This document shows positions 28,663 to 37,548 of a stretch of 64,000 bases of DNA, in pieces. The notes below the pieces were generated by a model that was not told the DNA's origin, ran no database searches, and saw nothing but the letters and a program-made list of their open reading frames with translations. A program made the translations under genes and the position numbers. The stretch's first letter is position 1. Every line of letters begins with the position of its first letter. The stretch is from Stenotrophomonas oahuensis (GTDB lineage: Bacteria > Pseudomonadota > Gammaproteobacteria > Xanthomonadales > Xanthomonadaceae), in assembly GCF_031834595.1 (NCBI RefSeq), contig NZ_CP115541.1:1957001-2021000 (forward strand), read 5' to 3'.

Positions 28663-28678
28663 AAGCAAAGTTTTGCTT
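28663..28678. promoter_or_regulatory. Candidate LysR operator, perfect palindrome
   Basis: AAGCAAA-GT-TTTGCTT, with 7-bp arms, lies 24 bp upstream of the LysR start and about 100 bp upstream of the DUF2798 gene. Likely the binding site of the divergent LysR protein. Confidence 0.55.
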
Positions 28679-28778
28679 TGGTCTGTGCAAAGGTGAGGCG
28701 ATCTACCGTGTATGCGGTGGGCCGAATATCGTGCCGGTCCCGCAACCGCTGGGTTGCCCGTGTACTGGACTGAGCAGG

Positions 28779-29042
28779 ATGAACTCCACTTCTGTTGTTG
28801 CCCGCCGCTGGAAGCTGGCAGCGCGTACCACGCCGTTCGTGTTCGCGTTCTTCATGGCCGCGATCATGGCGATGCTGATGTGCCTGGTGATCACGGCCGC
28901 CAATGCGGGTATCAACGCCGACTACCCTATGCGGGTGCTGTCGGCCTATCAGCTGGCGATGCCGACTGCGTTCTGTTGTGTTCTGGTGGTGCGCCCACTG
29001 GTGATGCGGCTGGTGGCGCTGACAGTGCATCCGCACGGCTGA
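28779..29042 (+). CDS. DUF2798-family small membrane protein
   Basis: 87 residues with two membrane helices (about 17-38 FVFAFFMAAIMAMLMCLVITAAN and 52-72). The pattern FxFAFFMAxxMxxxMxxVxTxxN...AYQLAMPTAFCCVLVVRPLVxRLV fits the DUF2798 family, whose function is unknown. ATG 28779 is preceded by GAGCAGG. It is divergent from the LysR gene, which probably controls it. Confidence 0.72.
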   Translation: MNSTSVVARRWKLAARTTPFVFAFFMAAIMAMLMCLVITAANAGINADYPMRVLSAYQLAMPTAFCCVLVVRPLVMRLVALTVHPHG

Positions 29043-29043
29043 T

Positions 29044-29107
29044 GTAGAGCCGGGCTTGCCCGGCTGTTGTTCGCGCGCAAAGTGCAGCCGGGCAAGCCCG
29101 GCTCTAC
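29044..29107. repeat. SMAG palindrome pair, inverted
   Basis: GTAG-AGCCGGGCTTGCCCGGCT at the left and AGCCGGGCAAGCCCGGCT-CTAC at the right, separated by about 21 bp. The whole unit is an inverted repeat bounded by GTAG and CTAC, right after the DUF2798 stop. Confidence 0.8.
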
Positions 29108-29243
29108 GAAAGCCAGCGCGCATCCAGGCATTGTCGGTCCCACGGTCAGCGCACATCCACACGCCAGCAGCACCAACCACCCCGAAAAGTTGCATCTGAC
29201 AACATCCCCGCCAGCCCCAGGCCGCGCCGGTTAAACTCAAACC

Positions 29244-30095
29244 ATGCGCCCCGATTCCATCCTCACCCTGTCATGCCCGGACCGTACCGGGATCGTCTAC
29301 CGCGTCTCCGGCCTGCTGTTCGAGCAGGGCTGCAACATCCTCGATGCCCAGCAGTTCGGCGACGATGAAAGCGGACGTTTCTTCCTGCGCGTGCACTTCG
29401 ACCGCGATGCGGCCCAGCCGATCGAGACCATCCAGGCCCGCATGGATGGGCTGGCCGCGGACTTCCAGATGGACTGGCAGTTGCACGACGCGCGTCGCAA
29501 GGCGCGCCTGCTGGTGCTGGTGAGCAAACAGGGCCACTGCCTGAACGACCTGCTGTTCCGGGCGCACAGCCGCCAGCTGCAGGTGGATATCGCCGCCGTC
29601 GCTTCAAACCATGAGGACTTCGGTCCGCTGGCGACCTCCTACGGCATCCCGTTCCACCATCTGCCGGTGAATGCGGACAACCGCGCCGTGCAGGAACAGC
29701 AGATCATCGATCTGGTCGAGCGCGAGAACATCGACCTGGTGGTGCTGGCCCGCTACATGCAGATCCTCTCACCGCGTCTGTGCGAAGCGCTGGCCGGCCG
29801 CGCGATCAACATCCACCACAGCTTTCTGCCCAGCTTCAAGGGTGCACAGCCGTACCATCAGGCCCACGCACGCGGGGTCAAGATCATCGGCGCGACCGCG
29901 CACTATGTCACTTCCGACCTCGATGAAGGCCCGATCATCGAACAGGACGTCGCCCGGGTCGATCACGCCATGACGCCGCGCGATCTGGTGCGCCTCGGCA
30001 GCGACACCGAATCGCAGGTGCTGGCACGCGCTGTGCGCCGTCACGTGGAGCATCGCATCATCCTCAACGGCCACCGCACCGTCGTGTTCCGGTAA
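29244..30095 (+). CDS. purU: Formyltetrahydrofolate deformylase
   Basis: 283 residues. An N-terminal ACT domain (SILTLSCPDRTGIVYRVSGLLFEQGCNILDAQQF) and a formyl-hydrolase domain with NHEDFGPLA, LARYMQILSP, INIHHSFLPSFKGAQPYHQA and the catalytic Asp in TSDLDEGPII. It releases formate from 10-formyl-THF, feeding purine synthesis and balancing one-carbon pools. Length is typical. Confidence 0.94.
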   Translation: MRPDSILTLSCPDRTGIVYRVSGLLFEQGCNILDAQQFGDDESGRFFLRVHFDRDAAQPIETIQARMDGLAADFQMDWQLHDARRKARLLVLVSKQGHCLNDLLFRAHSRQLQVDIAAVASNHEDFGPLATSYGIPFHHLPVNADNRAVQEQQIIDLVERENIDLVVLARYMQILSPRLCEALAGRAINIHHSFLPSFKGAQPYHQAHARGVKIIGATAHYVTSDLDEGPIIEQDVARVDHAMTPRDLVRLGSDTESQVLARAVRRHVEHRIILNGHRTVVFR

Positions 30096-30128
30096 GGTCC
30101 GGCTCAACCCCTCCATTGCGGATCTGAC

Positions 30129-30767
30129 GTGCTTCATCAGTACTGGGCCGAATTCCTCACCCTCGCCGTGGTTCACCTTCTGGCCGTCATCGCCCCCGGC
30201 CCTGACTTCGCGGTCGCCGTCCGGCAGACGGTGCGCTTCGGCCGCCGAACCGGCATCTACACCGCGCTGGGCATCGGCGCGGGCATGTCGGTACATGTCA
30301 TCTACACCCTGATCGGCGTCGCCGCACTGTTGAACGCCACGCCGTGGTTGATGAAAGGGGCCCGTTGGATCGGTGCCGCCTACATCTTCTATCTGGGCAT
30401 CCGGTTCCTGCTGAGCAAACCGGGCAGCGACAGTAGTGCCGTCGAGGCGGGTGCTCCGGTGGTCGCAGTGCAGACACCGGGACGGTCGTTCGCGATCGGG
30501 TTCATGACCAATGCGACCAACCCCAAGGCCACGCTGTTCTTCCTGGCCGCGTTCACCACGCTGGTGAGCGCGCAGACGCCATTGGCGGTACAGGCGCTTT
30601 ATGGGCTGTGGATGTGTGTGGTCAATGCGGCGTGGTTCGTGCTGGTCAGCGTGGCGCTGTCAGCGGCGGCGGTGCGGCAGCGGTTCCTGCGCGTGAGCCA
30701 TTGGTTCGAGCGGCTGATGGGGGTGTTGCTGATCGGGTTTGCGATACGTCTGGTTGTGGTTGCCTGA
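30129..30767 (+). CDS. LysE/RhtB-family amino-acid exporter
   Basis: 212 residues from a GTG start. LysE signature APGPDFAVAVRQTVRFGRRTGIYTALGIGAGMSVH and GFMTNATNPKATLFFLAAF. About six membrane helices. It exports an amino acid or homoserine-like compound, unspecified. A palindrome pair follows. Confidence 0.86.
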   Translation: MLHQYWAEFLTLAVVHLLAVIAPGPDFAVAVRQTVRFGRRTGIYTALGIGAGMSVHVIYTLIGVAALLNATPWLMKGARWIGAAYIFYLGIRFLLSKPGSDSSAVEAGAPVVAVQTPGRSFAIGFMTNATNPKATLFFLAAFTTLVSAQTPLAVQALYGLWMCVVNAAWFVLVSVALSAAAVRQRFLRVSHWFERLMGVLLIGFAIRLVVVA

Positions 30768-30785
30768 CGTCGTTCCTCGCCTGCG

Positions 30786-30839
30786 GGTCACGACCAACGG
30801 TCGTGACCTACCGGTAGGTATCGACCGTTGGTCGATACG
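30786..30839. repeat. SMAG palindrome pair between convergent genes
   Basis: GTCACGACC-AAC-GGTCGTGAC with CTAC to its right, then GTAG with GTATCGACC-GTT-GGTCGATAC. It fills the gap between the LysE gene and the end of pncA. Confidence 0.8.
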
Positions 30840-30845
30840 CAACCA

Positions 30846-31472
30846 TCAACGCGCCACAATCCCTGCCGCCAACAACGCATCGCGCGTAGCCGCATCATTC
30901 TCCGCACTCACCGCCCGGGTCAGCTCCCACAGATACCCCACCCGGAACGCTGCCGCCACCGCATCCTGCGCCGTCCACAGCACGCAGTAATCCCGCGCCA
31001 GCCCGCACACATGCACCTCGGCAATGCCACGCTCGCGCAGCCAGCCGGCCAGGCCCGTTGCCGGGCGGGTACCTTCAGGCCCGAAGTTCTCCTGGAACGC
31101 GCTATAGGAATCCACCTGCCGGCGCGTGCCTTTGCGCAGAATCAGATCGGCCGCGTCCCAATTCACGTCTGTATGCAGCGCGGCCCCGGGCGTGCCTTGC
31201 ACGCAGTGGTCTGGCCACAGTGTCTGCGGGTGCCCGTGCAGGGTGATCTGCTCGAACGGCGCATGCCCCGGATGCTGGCTGGCGAATGAGGCATGGTCAG
31301 CCGGATGCCAGTCCTGTGTGGCCACCACCGTGTGATAGCGCCGCTGCGCCAGCAATTCGGCAATACCGGGCACGATGGCGTCGCCGTCAGCGCAGGCCAG
31401 CGCACCGCCGGGCATGAAGTCCGGCTGCAGATCGACCACGATCAGGGCGACATCGACGGGGAAGCGGTTCAT
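30846..31472 (-). CDS. pncA: Nicotinamidase
   Basis: 208 residues. The catalytic triad Asp 14 (VVDLQPDF), Lys 114 (LRKGTRR) and Cys 163 (LARDYCV) and the metal site Asp 54, His 56, His 60 (TQDWHPADH) are all present. It deamidates nicotinamide to nicotinate for the Preiss-Handler route. It sits on the same strand as, and 52 bp after, queH. The genome also has the nicotinamide phosphoribosyltransferase route at 34949, so nicotinamide has two fates. Confidence 0.93.
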   Translation of the reverse strand: MNRFPVDVALIVVDLQPDFMPGGALACADGDAIVPGIAELLAQRRYHTVVATQDWHPADHASFASQHPGHAPFEQITLHGHPQTLWPDHCVQGTPGAALHTDVNWDAADLILRKGTRRQVDSYSAFQENFGPEGTRPATGLAGWLRERGIAEVHVCGLARDYCVLWTAQDAVAAAFRVGYLWELTRAVSAENDAATRDALLAAGIVAR

Positions 31473-31524
31473 GGGGGATGGTCACGGGCGCGGGGGACCA
31501 CAGTCTATCGCACGCCCCGACACG

Positions 31525-32187
31525 TCATTCGTTCGTGGTGCCATCCCCGTAATACAACACCCCGATCTCGATCTTCCCGCGCCCGGACGCCTGCCGATGC
31601 AGGTTGGTATCCCGCAGCGAGTACACACACCCGCAGTACTCCTGCTGGTAGAACTGCTCGCGCTTGCTGATCTCCACCATGCGCGCTGCGCCACCACCCT
31701 TGCGCCAGTTGTAGTCCCAGTACTGGATACCGGGGTAGTGCGCGGCGGCACGATGCCCGCAGTCGTTGATCTGGTTCATGTCCTTCCAGCGCGAGATGCC
31801 CAGCGAACTGCTGATCACCGGGAACCCATGCTCATGCGCATACAGGGCAGTGCGCACGAAGCGCATGTCAAAGCACATCGTGCAGCGGATGCCGCGCTCG
31901 GGCTCATGCTCCATGCCGCGCGCCCGCGCAAACCACTCTCGCGTGTCGTAGTCGGCATCCACGAACGGCACATTGTGCTTCTCGGCAAAGCGGATGTTCT
32001 CTTCCTTGCGCAGCTGGTACTCGCGCGATGGATGGATATTGGGGTTGTAGAAGAAGATGGTGTAGTCGATCCCGGAGGCGGTGATCGCCTCCATCACTTC
32101 GCCCGAGCACGGCGCGCAGCACGAATGCAGCAGCAGCTTGGTGTGGCCATCGGGCAGGGAAAGGGTAGGGCGTACAAAGTCGTTCAT
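31525..32187 (-). CDS. queH: Epoxyqueuosine reductase QueH
   Basis: 220 residues from [10 protein letters not shown]. Cysteine motifs SCCAPCS (Cys 23, 24, 27), CTMC and EYCGCVYS supply the Fe-S and redox cysteines of the QueH (DUF208) family, which does the last step of queuosine tRNA modification in place of QueG. The start at 32187 is chosen because the further upstream frame runs into the stem-loop at 32200-32232. Confidence 0.9.
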   Translation of the reverse strand: MNDFVRPTLSLPDGHTKLLLHSCCAPCSGEVMEAITASGIDYTIFFYNPNIHPSREYQLRKEENIRFAEKHNVPFVDADYDTREWFARARGMEHEPERGIRCTMCFDMRFVRTALYAHEHGFPVISSSLGISRWKDMNQINDCGHRAAAHYPGIQYWDYNWRKGGGAARMVEISKREQFYQQEYCGCVYSLRDTNLHRQASGRGKIEIGVLYYGDGTTNE

Positions 32188-32199
32188 GGCAGTTCCAGT

Positions 32200-32232
32200 G
32201 TGCCCAGCGCCGGCAACGGCGGCGCTGGGCAC
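32200..32232. terminator. Strong stem-loop between metE and queH
   Basis: GTGCCCAGCGCC-(9 nt)-GGCGCTGGGCAC, a perfect 12-bp stem 18 bp past the metE stop (reading leftward), with GTAG flanking on the minus strand. It is probably a SMAG-derived transcript end for metE. It also sits only 12 bp upstream of the queH start codon. Confidence 0.65.
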
Positions 32233-32250
32233 GGTCTACAGAAGGGAGGG

Positions 32251-34548
32251 TCAGGCCGCGTTGGCGTCGGCGTATTCGTCACGAAGTTGCTGGGCAGCCG
32301 CCACCAGCGCCTCCAGCGCGGCGCGGGTTTCCGGCCAGGCACGGGTCTTCAGCCCGCAGTCCGGATTCACCCAGATCTGCTCCGGCCGCAGCACTTCGGC
32401 GGCCTTGCGCAGCAGTGCCACCATCTCCTCCTTGTCCGGCACGCGGGGCGAGTGGATGTCATACACGCCCGGCCCGATCTCGTTCGGATACTGGAAGCGC
32501 ACGAAGGCATCCAGCAGCTCCATGCGCGAGCGCGAGGTCTCAATGGAAATCACATCCGCATCCATCGCCGCCACCGAGTGGATGATGTCGTTGAACTCGG
32601 AGTAGCACATGTGGGTGTGGATCTGGGTGGCATCACGCACGCCGCTGGCGGTGATCCGGAACGCTTCCACCGCCCAGTCCAGATAGTCACGCCACTGCGC
32701 GCGGCGCAACGGCAGGCCCTCGCGGATGGCGGGCTCGTCAATCTGGATGACCCCGATGCCCGCCGCTTCCAGGTCCAGCACCTCATCGCGCAGCGCCAGC
32801 GCGATCTGCCGGCAGGTATCTGCCCGGGCCTGGTCGTCACGCACGAAGCTCCACTGCAGCACCGTCACCGGTCCGGTCAGCATGCCCTTCATCGGCCGCT
32901 CGGTCAGCGACTGCGCGTACTGTGACCAGCGCACCGTCATCGGCTGTGGGCGGCTGACGTCGCCGAAGATCACCGGTGGCTTCACGCAGCGCGAGCCATA
33001 GCTCTGCACCCAGCCGTTTTTGGTGAAGGCAAAGCCCTCCAGCTGCTCGCCGAAGTACTCCACCATGTCATTGCGCTCGAACTCGCCGTGCACCAGCACA
33101 TCCAGTCCGATCTGCTCCTGCGCGCGCACGCAGAATTCAGTCTGGGTGGCCAGAAACGCATCGTAGTCGGCGTCGGATAGCTTGCCGGACTTGTTGCGGG
33201 CGCGTGCTTCGCGCACCTCCAGCGTCTGCGGGAACGAGCCGATCGTGGTGGTGGGGAACAGTGGCAGGTTCAGCGCGGCGGCCTGGGCCAGGTGGCGCTG
33301 TGGGTAGGCGCTGTGCCGCTGCGAATCGGCGGCGGTGATCGCGCCCAGGCGCTCGGCAACCACTGGGTTGTGCACCCGCGGCGAGCGGCGGCGCGCTTCC
33401 AGCCGTTCGCGGGCCGCCGCCAGCGGCCTCTCGGCCACGGCCGGGTTGTCGATGGCATTGGCCAGCAGGCGCAGTTCCTCCAGCTTCTGCTTCGAGAACG
33501 CCAGCCAACCCCGCAGCTCGCTATCCAGCTTGGTCTCGTGGGCCAGATCCACCGGGCTGTGCAGCAGCGAACACGAAGGGGCCAGCCACAGATGGTCGCC
33601 ACCGACGTGACCATGCGCATAGCGCGCCAGCAGCAAGGCGTTGTCCAGATGGGTGCGCCAGATGTTGCGGCCGTTGACCACACCGGCAGACAGCACACGT
33701 CCTGCCGGCAGTGCCTTGATCACCGCATCCAGCTGTTCCGGTGCACGCACCAGGTCCACATGCAGGCCCTCCACCGGTAACCCAGTGGCCAGCGCCAGGT
33801 TGTCTTCCAGCGCACCGAAGTAGGTGGCCACCAGTACCTTGGGGCGGGTGGCTGCAGCCAGTACTTCATAGGCATGAACGAAGGCCGCGCGCGTGGCATC
33901 GTCCAGGTCCCGCACCAGCACCGGCTCGTCCAGCTGCACCCACGCAGCACCCGCCGCCTGCAGTTGGCCCAGCAGTTCCACATACACCGGCAGCAGCGCG
34001 TCCAGCAGGTCCAGCGCCGGGCTGCCGTCGGTGGTCTTGGACAGCAGCAGGAAGGTCACCGGGCCGATCAGCACCGGGCGCGTTTCAATGCCCAGACCCT
34101 GCGCCTGCCGGTACTCGGCCAGCGGCTTGTTGCCGCGCAGGGCAAAGCCCTGGCCGGCCTGCAATTCCGGCACCAGGTAGTGGTAGTTGGTGTCGAACCA
34201 TTTGGTCATTTCCAGCGCGTGCAGGTCATGCCCGTCGCGCTGCAGGCCGCGGGCCATGGCAAAGTAGCCGGCCAGCGGATCCGCGTCGGCCAGGGCGCGG
34301 TAGCGGGCCGGAATCGCGTCGAACAGGAAGGCGGCATCCAGCACCTGGTCATACAGGCTGAAGTCGTTGCTGGTCGGCACATCCACGCCGGCGTCGTGCT
34401 GCAGCCGCCAGTGCGTGGCGCGCAGCGTCGCGGCGGTGTCCAGCAGCGACTGCGCGCTGCTCTGGCCCGACCAGAATGCTTCCAGCGCACGCTTCAGCTC
34501 GCGCTTGGCCCCGATGCGGGGGAAACCCAGATTGGTAACCGTGGTCAT
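32251..34548 (-). CDS. metE: Cobalamin-independent methionine synthase
   Basis: 765 residues, the usual MetE length. N-terminal half [26 protein letters not shown]-terminal catalytic half [26 protein letters not shown] (zinc/His area), [23 protein letters not shown] (zinc His-X-Cys) and [13 protein letters not shown] (zinc Cys). It transfers methyl from 5-methyl-THF polyglutamate to homocysteine. The 5' side carries a cobalamin riboswitch, so it should be shut off when B12 is available. This implies a B12-dependent MetH elsewhere. Confidence 0.96.
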   Translation of the reverse strand: MTTVTNLGFPRIGAKRELKRALEAFWSGQSSAQSLLDTAATLRATHWRLQHDAGVDVPTSNDFSLYDQVLDAAFLFDAIPARYRALADADPLAGYFAMARGLQRDGHDLHALEMTKWFDTNYHYLVPELQAGQGFALRGNKPLAEYRQAQGLGIETRPVLIGPVTFLLLSKTTDGSPALDLLDALLPVYVELLGQLQAAGAAWVQLDEPVLVRDLDDATRAAFVHAYEVLAAATRPKVLVATYFGALEDNLALATGLPVEGLHVDLVRAPEQLDAVIKALPAGRVLSAGVVNGRNIWRTHLDNALLLARYAHGHVGGDHLWLAPSCSLLHSPVDLAHETKLDSELRGWLAFSKQKLEELRLLANAIDNPAVAERPLAAARERLEARRRSPRVHNPVVAERLGAITAADSQRHSAYPQRHLAQAAALNLPLFPTTTIGSFPQTLEVREARARNKSGKLSDADYDAFLATQTEFCVRAQEQIGLDVLVHGEFERNDMVEYFGEQLEGFAFTKNGWVQSYGSRCVKPPVIFGDVSRPQPMTVRWSQYAQSLTERPMKGMLTGPVTVLQWSFVRDDQARADTCRQIALALRDEVLDLEAAGIGVIQIDEPAIREGLPLRRAQWRDYLDWAVEAFRITASGVRDATQIHTHMCYSEFNDIIHSVAAMDADVISIETSRSRMELLDAFVRFQYPNEIGPGVYDIHSPRVPDKEEMVALLRKAAEVLRPEQIWVNPDCGLKTRAWPETRAALEALVAAAQQLRDEYADANAA

Positions 34549-34694
34549 GAAAAGTGTCCTCATTGCTTGGCGGCATTGAGGAACGAAGGAACCGTGCAGC
34601 GTCCACGTCCTTGCGGCCATGTGCGCTTCACCAGCGACCTTCGCCCCCGCGGGCGAACCGGATCGAAGCAGAAAGCGGTCGTGCTCTCTGGCCG

Positions 34695-34897
34695 GGGCCG
34701 GTATTCGGGCTGATGGACACGGGCGCGCAGGCCCACCTAGTGCCCGCCGCTTCCCAGGCGCGAAGCCCAGTGCTGTGTGGCGGGGGTCGTTTCCATTCAC
34801 CGCTGCGGGGCAGCTCCGGAATGAGCGCAGAGCGCTTTCACCGGATTCCCGTTTAATTTCATCCCTTCATCTGCATGAAGAGATAAACACCTTCGGC
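34695..34897 (-). ncRNA. Cobalamin riboswitch upstream of metE
   Basis: Reading the minus strand from about 34897: GGTG..., AAACGGGAATCCGGTGAAA, then ATTCCGGAGCTGCCCCGCAG with CGGTGA, CAGCACTGGG, TGGGAAGGC-like TGGGAAGCGGCGGG, and the 3' CAGCCCGAATACCGGCC. These are the conserved boxes of the AdoCbl element in correct order. It ends about 147 nt before the metE start, leaving room for the expression platform. It predicts repression of metE by adenosylcobalamin. Confidence 0.92.
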
Positions 34898-34948
34898 CCG
34901 CACAAGGTAGACCTCGGACGGGCGAAGGTCAAGAACAGCTTGGCGGCA

Positions 34949-36352
34949 TCAAACGCGGGTGCGTTCCGCGCGGGTGCGGATCATGGCAAACGCCTCGTCG
35001 ACCCGCAGCTCCCCATTCTCCCAGACCGTGACCATCGCGTCTTCAGTACCGGTAGGAAGCGTACCGTCATTGACCGGCACCGTATTCAGCCGGCCATCCT
35101 CCACGTTGCGCACCAGCTGCAGCCGTCCCCGTTTGCTCTGCTTGCCACTGTCGGTCACCGGATCCTTGTACACGTCGATCCATTCGCCGTTGACCCGCGC
35201 CGCCGAGCACTTCAGCGCGAACTTCTGGGTGTCGCGGTCCAGCCGCTGCAGCAGGGCACCGCCCATGCCGAAGGCCACGTTGTTGGCCGCGTAGCCGGCG
35301 TCGGTGATGCGCTGCAGGATCGCGCGGATCGTATCCGGGTTGATGCCATCACCCTGGATCACCCGCACATGGTTGAGCACGCGGTAGCCCTTGCCGTTCA
35401 CCGTGTGGCCGAAAGCTTCGTCGAGCAGTACCAGGCTGTCGGCCACCACCTCCACCGGGTCGCCCGAGTCGGGGCGGATCACCAGCGTGGCCCCCGAGGC
35501 GATCACCTCTTCGCGCAACGTGGTGCCCCAGTGCTCGCGGATGGCGTGGTAGATGTCATAGCTGTCCGACACCACCGCGACAATCGCGCCGGGTTTGCCG
35601 AACTGCTTCAGCATGTTGCGATACGCATCCACTTCGCGTTCGCGGCCCCAACTGGTGATGGTGCTGTGCTCGGCGGCCGGAATCGAATAGCCCGCCATCG
35701 GCTCGTGGTAGTGCGCGCGGGCCAGGCACAGCGCCGATACCGTGTCAGTCCCGAGGAAGTTGACCAGATGCGCGGCTCCGCCCAGTGCCGCCGATTGCAG
35801 GCTCGACACGCCGCGCGCGCCAAAGTCGTGCAGCTTGAACGGCAGCTGCCCTTCCGGGTCGTCACTCGTGAGTTCCAGGAAACGACGGATGGTCTGCTTG
35901 GCATGCCAGCTGATGGTGGCCACGGTCACCGGGTACCACACCCGTAGCAGCAGCGTTTCAAGGTACGACGGCACCCAGTACGCCTGCGGGTCGGTCGATT
36001 CGATGGTCATCAGCGCCTGGTGGGTGGGCACCACGCTGCCTTCGGGCACGGCACGGATGCGCACCGGCAGGTGCCCGCCCAGCCGGTCAACGATGTCGCG
36101 CCAGCCGGCTTCATTGAACGGTTCACCGTGCGCGGCGAACAGGTCGCGCGCCTCGTCGATGTCGGCGTGGGTGACCGGACGCGCCAGCGCGTCTTTCAGA
36201 ATCGACTGCAGGCCGAAGAACACGGTGCGGTCGTGCAGGCCGCCGCGCGATTCCACATAGAAGAACGTGGCGTCGGTGCCCGGCGGGTACTGCAGCCAGT
36301 GGCTGGCCTTGTAGCTGTCGGTATTGAGGAGAAGATTATCGAGGTAATGCAT
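34949..36352 (-). CDS. nadV: Nicotinamide phosphoribosyltransferase (NadV)
   Basis: 467 residues (MHYLDNLLLNTDSYKASHW). Signatures of the Nampt branch: TDSYKASHWLQYPPGT, KLHDFGARGVSS, GTDTVSALCLARAHYHEPMAGYSIPAAEHS, SDSYDIYHAI, IRPDSGDPVEV, GDGINPDTI. It makes NMN from nicotinamide and PRPP. The next gene upstream on this strand is the NMN adenylyltransferase-Nudix fusion, 67 bp away, so the pair turns nicotinamide into NAD in two steps. Confidence 0.94.
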   Translation of the reverse strand: MHYLDNLLLNTDSYKASHWLQYPPGTDATFFYVESRGGLHDRTVFFGLQSILKDALARPVTHADIDEARDLFAAHGEPFNEAGWRDIVDRLGGHLPVRIRAVPEGSVVPTHQALMTIESTDPQAYWVPSYLETLLLRVWYPVTVATISWHAKQTIRRFLELTSDDPEGQLPFKLHDFGARGVSSLQSAALGGAAHLVNFLGTDTVSALCLARAHYHEPMAGYSIPAAEHSTITSWGREREVDAYRNMLKQFGKPGAIVAVVSDSYDIYHAIREHWGTTLREEVIASGATLVIRPDSGDPVEVVADSLVLLDEAFGHTVNGKGYRVLNHVRVIQGDGINPDTIRAILQRITDAGYAANNVAFGMGGALLQRLDRDTQKFALKCSAARVNGEWIDVYKDPVTDSGKQSKRGRLQLVRNVEDGRLNTVPVNDGTLPTGTEDAMVTVWENGELRVDEAFAMIRTRAERTRV

Positions 36353-36419
36353 GACGGGAAGCTCCTTCGCGTCGAGTGGCACCGGCGGTCTATCCGCCGG
36401 TGATGGAACCAGGTCGGGC

Positions 36420-37469
36420 TCAGCCGCGACCCAGGAAGTACTCCAGAATGTGCAGGTGGTCTTCGTACAGCCGGGCCCCCATGTCCAGCGCCTCGCTGAC
36501 CGGGAACCAGCGCGCCTTGTCGGCATCGTCGCCACCGCGCACCGGCGGCAGCTCACCGGCCGGGAACTCGAAGTGGAAGGCGTGGGTGATGGTGCGGCCA
36601 CGCTGGCTGCGTTCGGGGTGGTCGAACACCTGCTGGCCCTTCAGCGAACCCTTCAGCACGGGCAGCGGCAGCTTCAGCCGGGTTTCCTCGCGCAGCTCGC
36701 GCAGGCAGCTGTCGAGCAGGGTCTGGTCCTGGCCGACGAAGCCGCCCGGCAGCGCCCACAGGCCCTTGCCCGGTTCCGAGCGGCGGCGCACCAGCAGCAC
36801 ATGACCCGAGTGCACCACCACCGCATCGGTGGTGACGAAGGTGGGTGCATACGGCGCGTCTTTCCAGGCGGCCTTGTACTGTTCGATGAAGCGGTACTCG
36901 GCGACCAGCTGGTCGTAAGCCGGTGAGCTTTTGCGGAATGCCTCCAGCATGTCGTACACCGGGGCCGGCACATTGCCACGCAGCATCAACAGGGCACCGT
37001 GGAAGTCCACATCGCCGGCTTCAAACAGGTAGCGGCGCAGCTCGGTGGCTGACAGCGTGGCGGTGTGCTGCACATCCACCAGCGGCCATTGCGGAAACTC
37101 GCGCAGGTAGTAGCTCGATGCGTCCTTGTCCATGCCCACCAGGCCAACCTTGGCATCGGCGGCGGCACCGTCTGCACGCAGGGCTTCAGCCACGTTGCGC
37201 TGCACGCCGGCAATCCACTGTGCTTCGTTGTACAGGTGGTCGCGCAGCGGCTGGATGATCAGACGATCAGTGCTGCCATCAAGAGCGGCCTGGATCATCA
37301 CGGCGCGTTCGGCCACCGTCCAGGGATTGCGCAGGCTGCGTGGGATATCGGCAGAGCCGACCAGGAAGATCAGCTTGCGGGCCCGGCTCAGGGCCAGGCG
37401 GGCAACGGCAGCGTGGCCGTTATGAAAGGGCTCGAAACGCCCGATGAAGACGAGATAGTCGAATTCCAT
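36420..37469 (-). CDS. Bifunctional NMN adenylyltransferase / Nudix hydrolase
   Basis: 349 residues. The N-terminal nucleotidyltransferase domain has GRFEPFHNGH (10-19) and a VGSADIPRSLRNPW loop; the C-terminal Nudix domain covers about 205-349 with box GGFVGQDQTLLDSCLRELRE (242 on). It matches the Synechocystis slr0787-type fusion: NMN to NAD plus ADP-ribose pyrophosphatase. The first Nudix Glu is Gln 249 here, while RELREE is intact. The start at 37469 follows GAGGGATTCTC. It forms an operon with nadV. Confidence 0.92.
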   Translation of the reverse strand: MEFDYLVFIGRFEPFHNGHAAVARLALSRARKLIFLVGSADIPRSLRNPWTVAERAVMIQAALDGSTDRLIIQPLRDHLYNEAQWIAGVQRNVAEALRADGAAADAKVGLVGMDKDASSYYLREFPQWPLVDVQHTATLSATELRRYLFEAGDVDFHGALLMLRGNVPAPVYDMLEAFRKSSPAYDQLVAEYRFIEQYKAAWKDAPYAPTFVTTDAVVVHSGHVLLVRRRSEPGKGLWALPGGFVGQDQTLLDSCLRELREETRLKLPLPVLKGSLKGQQVFDHPERSQRGRTITHAFHFEFPAGELPPVRGGDDADKARWFPVSEALDMGARLYEDHLHILEYFLGRG

Positions 37470-37548
37470 GAGAATCCCTCATGTCGTTGTGAGTGCCGCG
37501 GGTCTGTCCCTTGGCTTGAAGGCAATGCTACGCCTCCTGTTCAGCACG

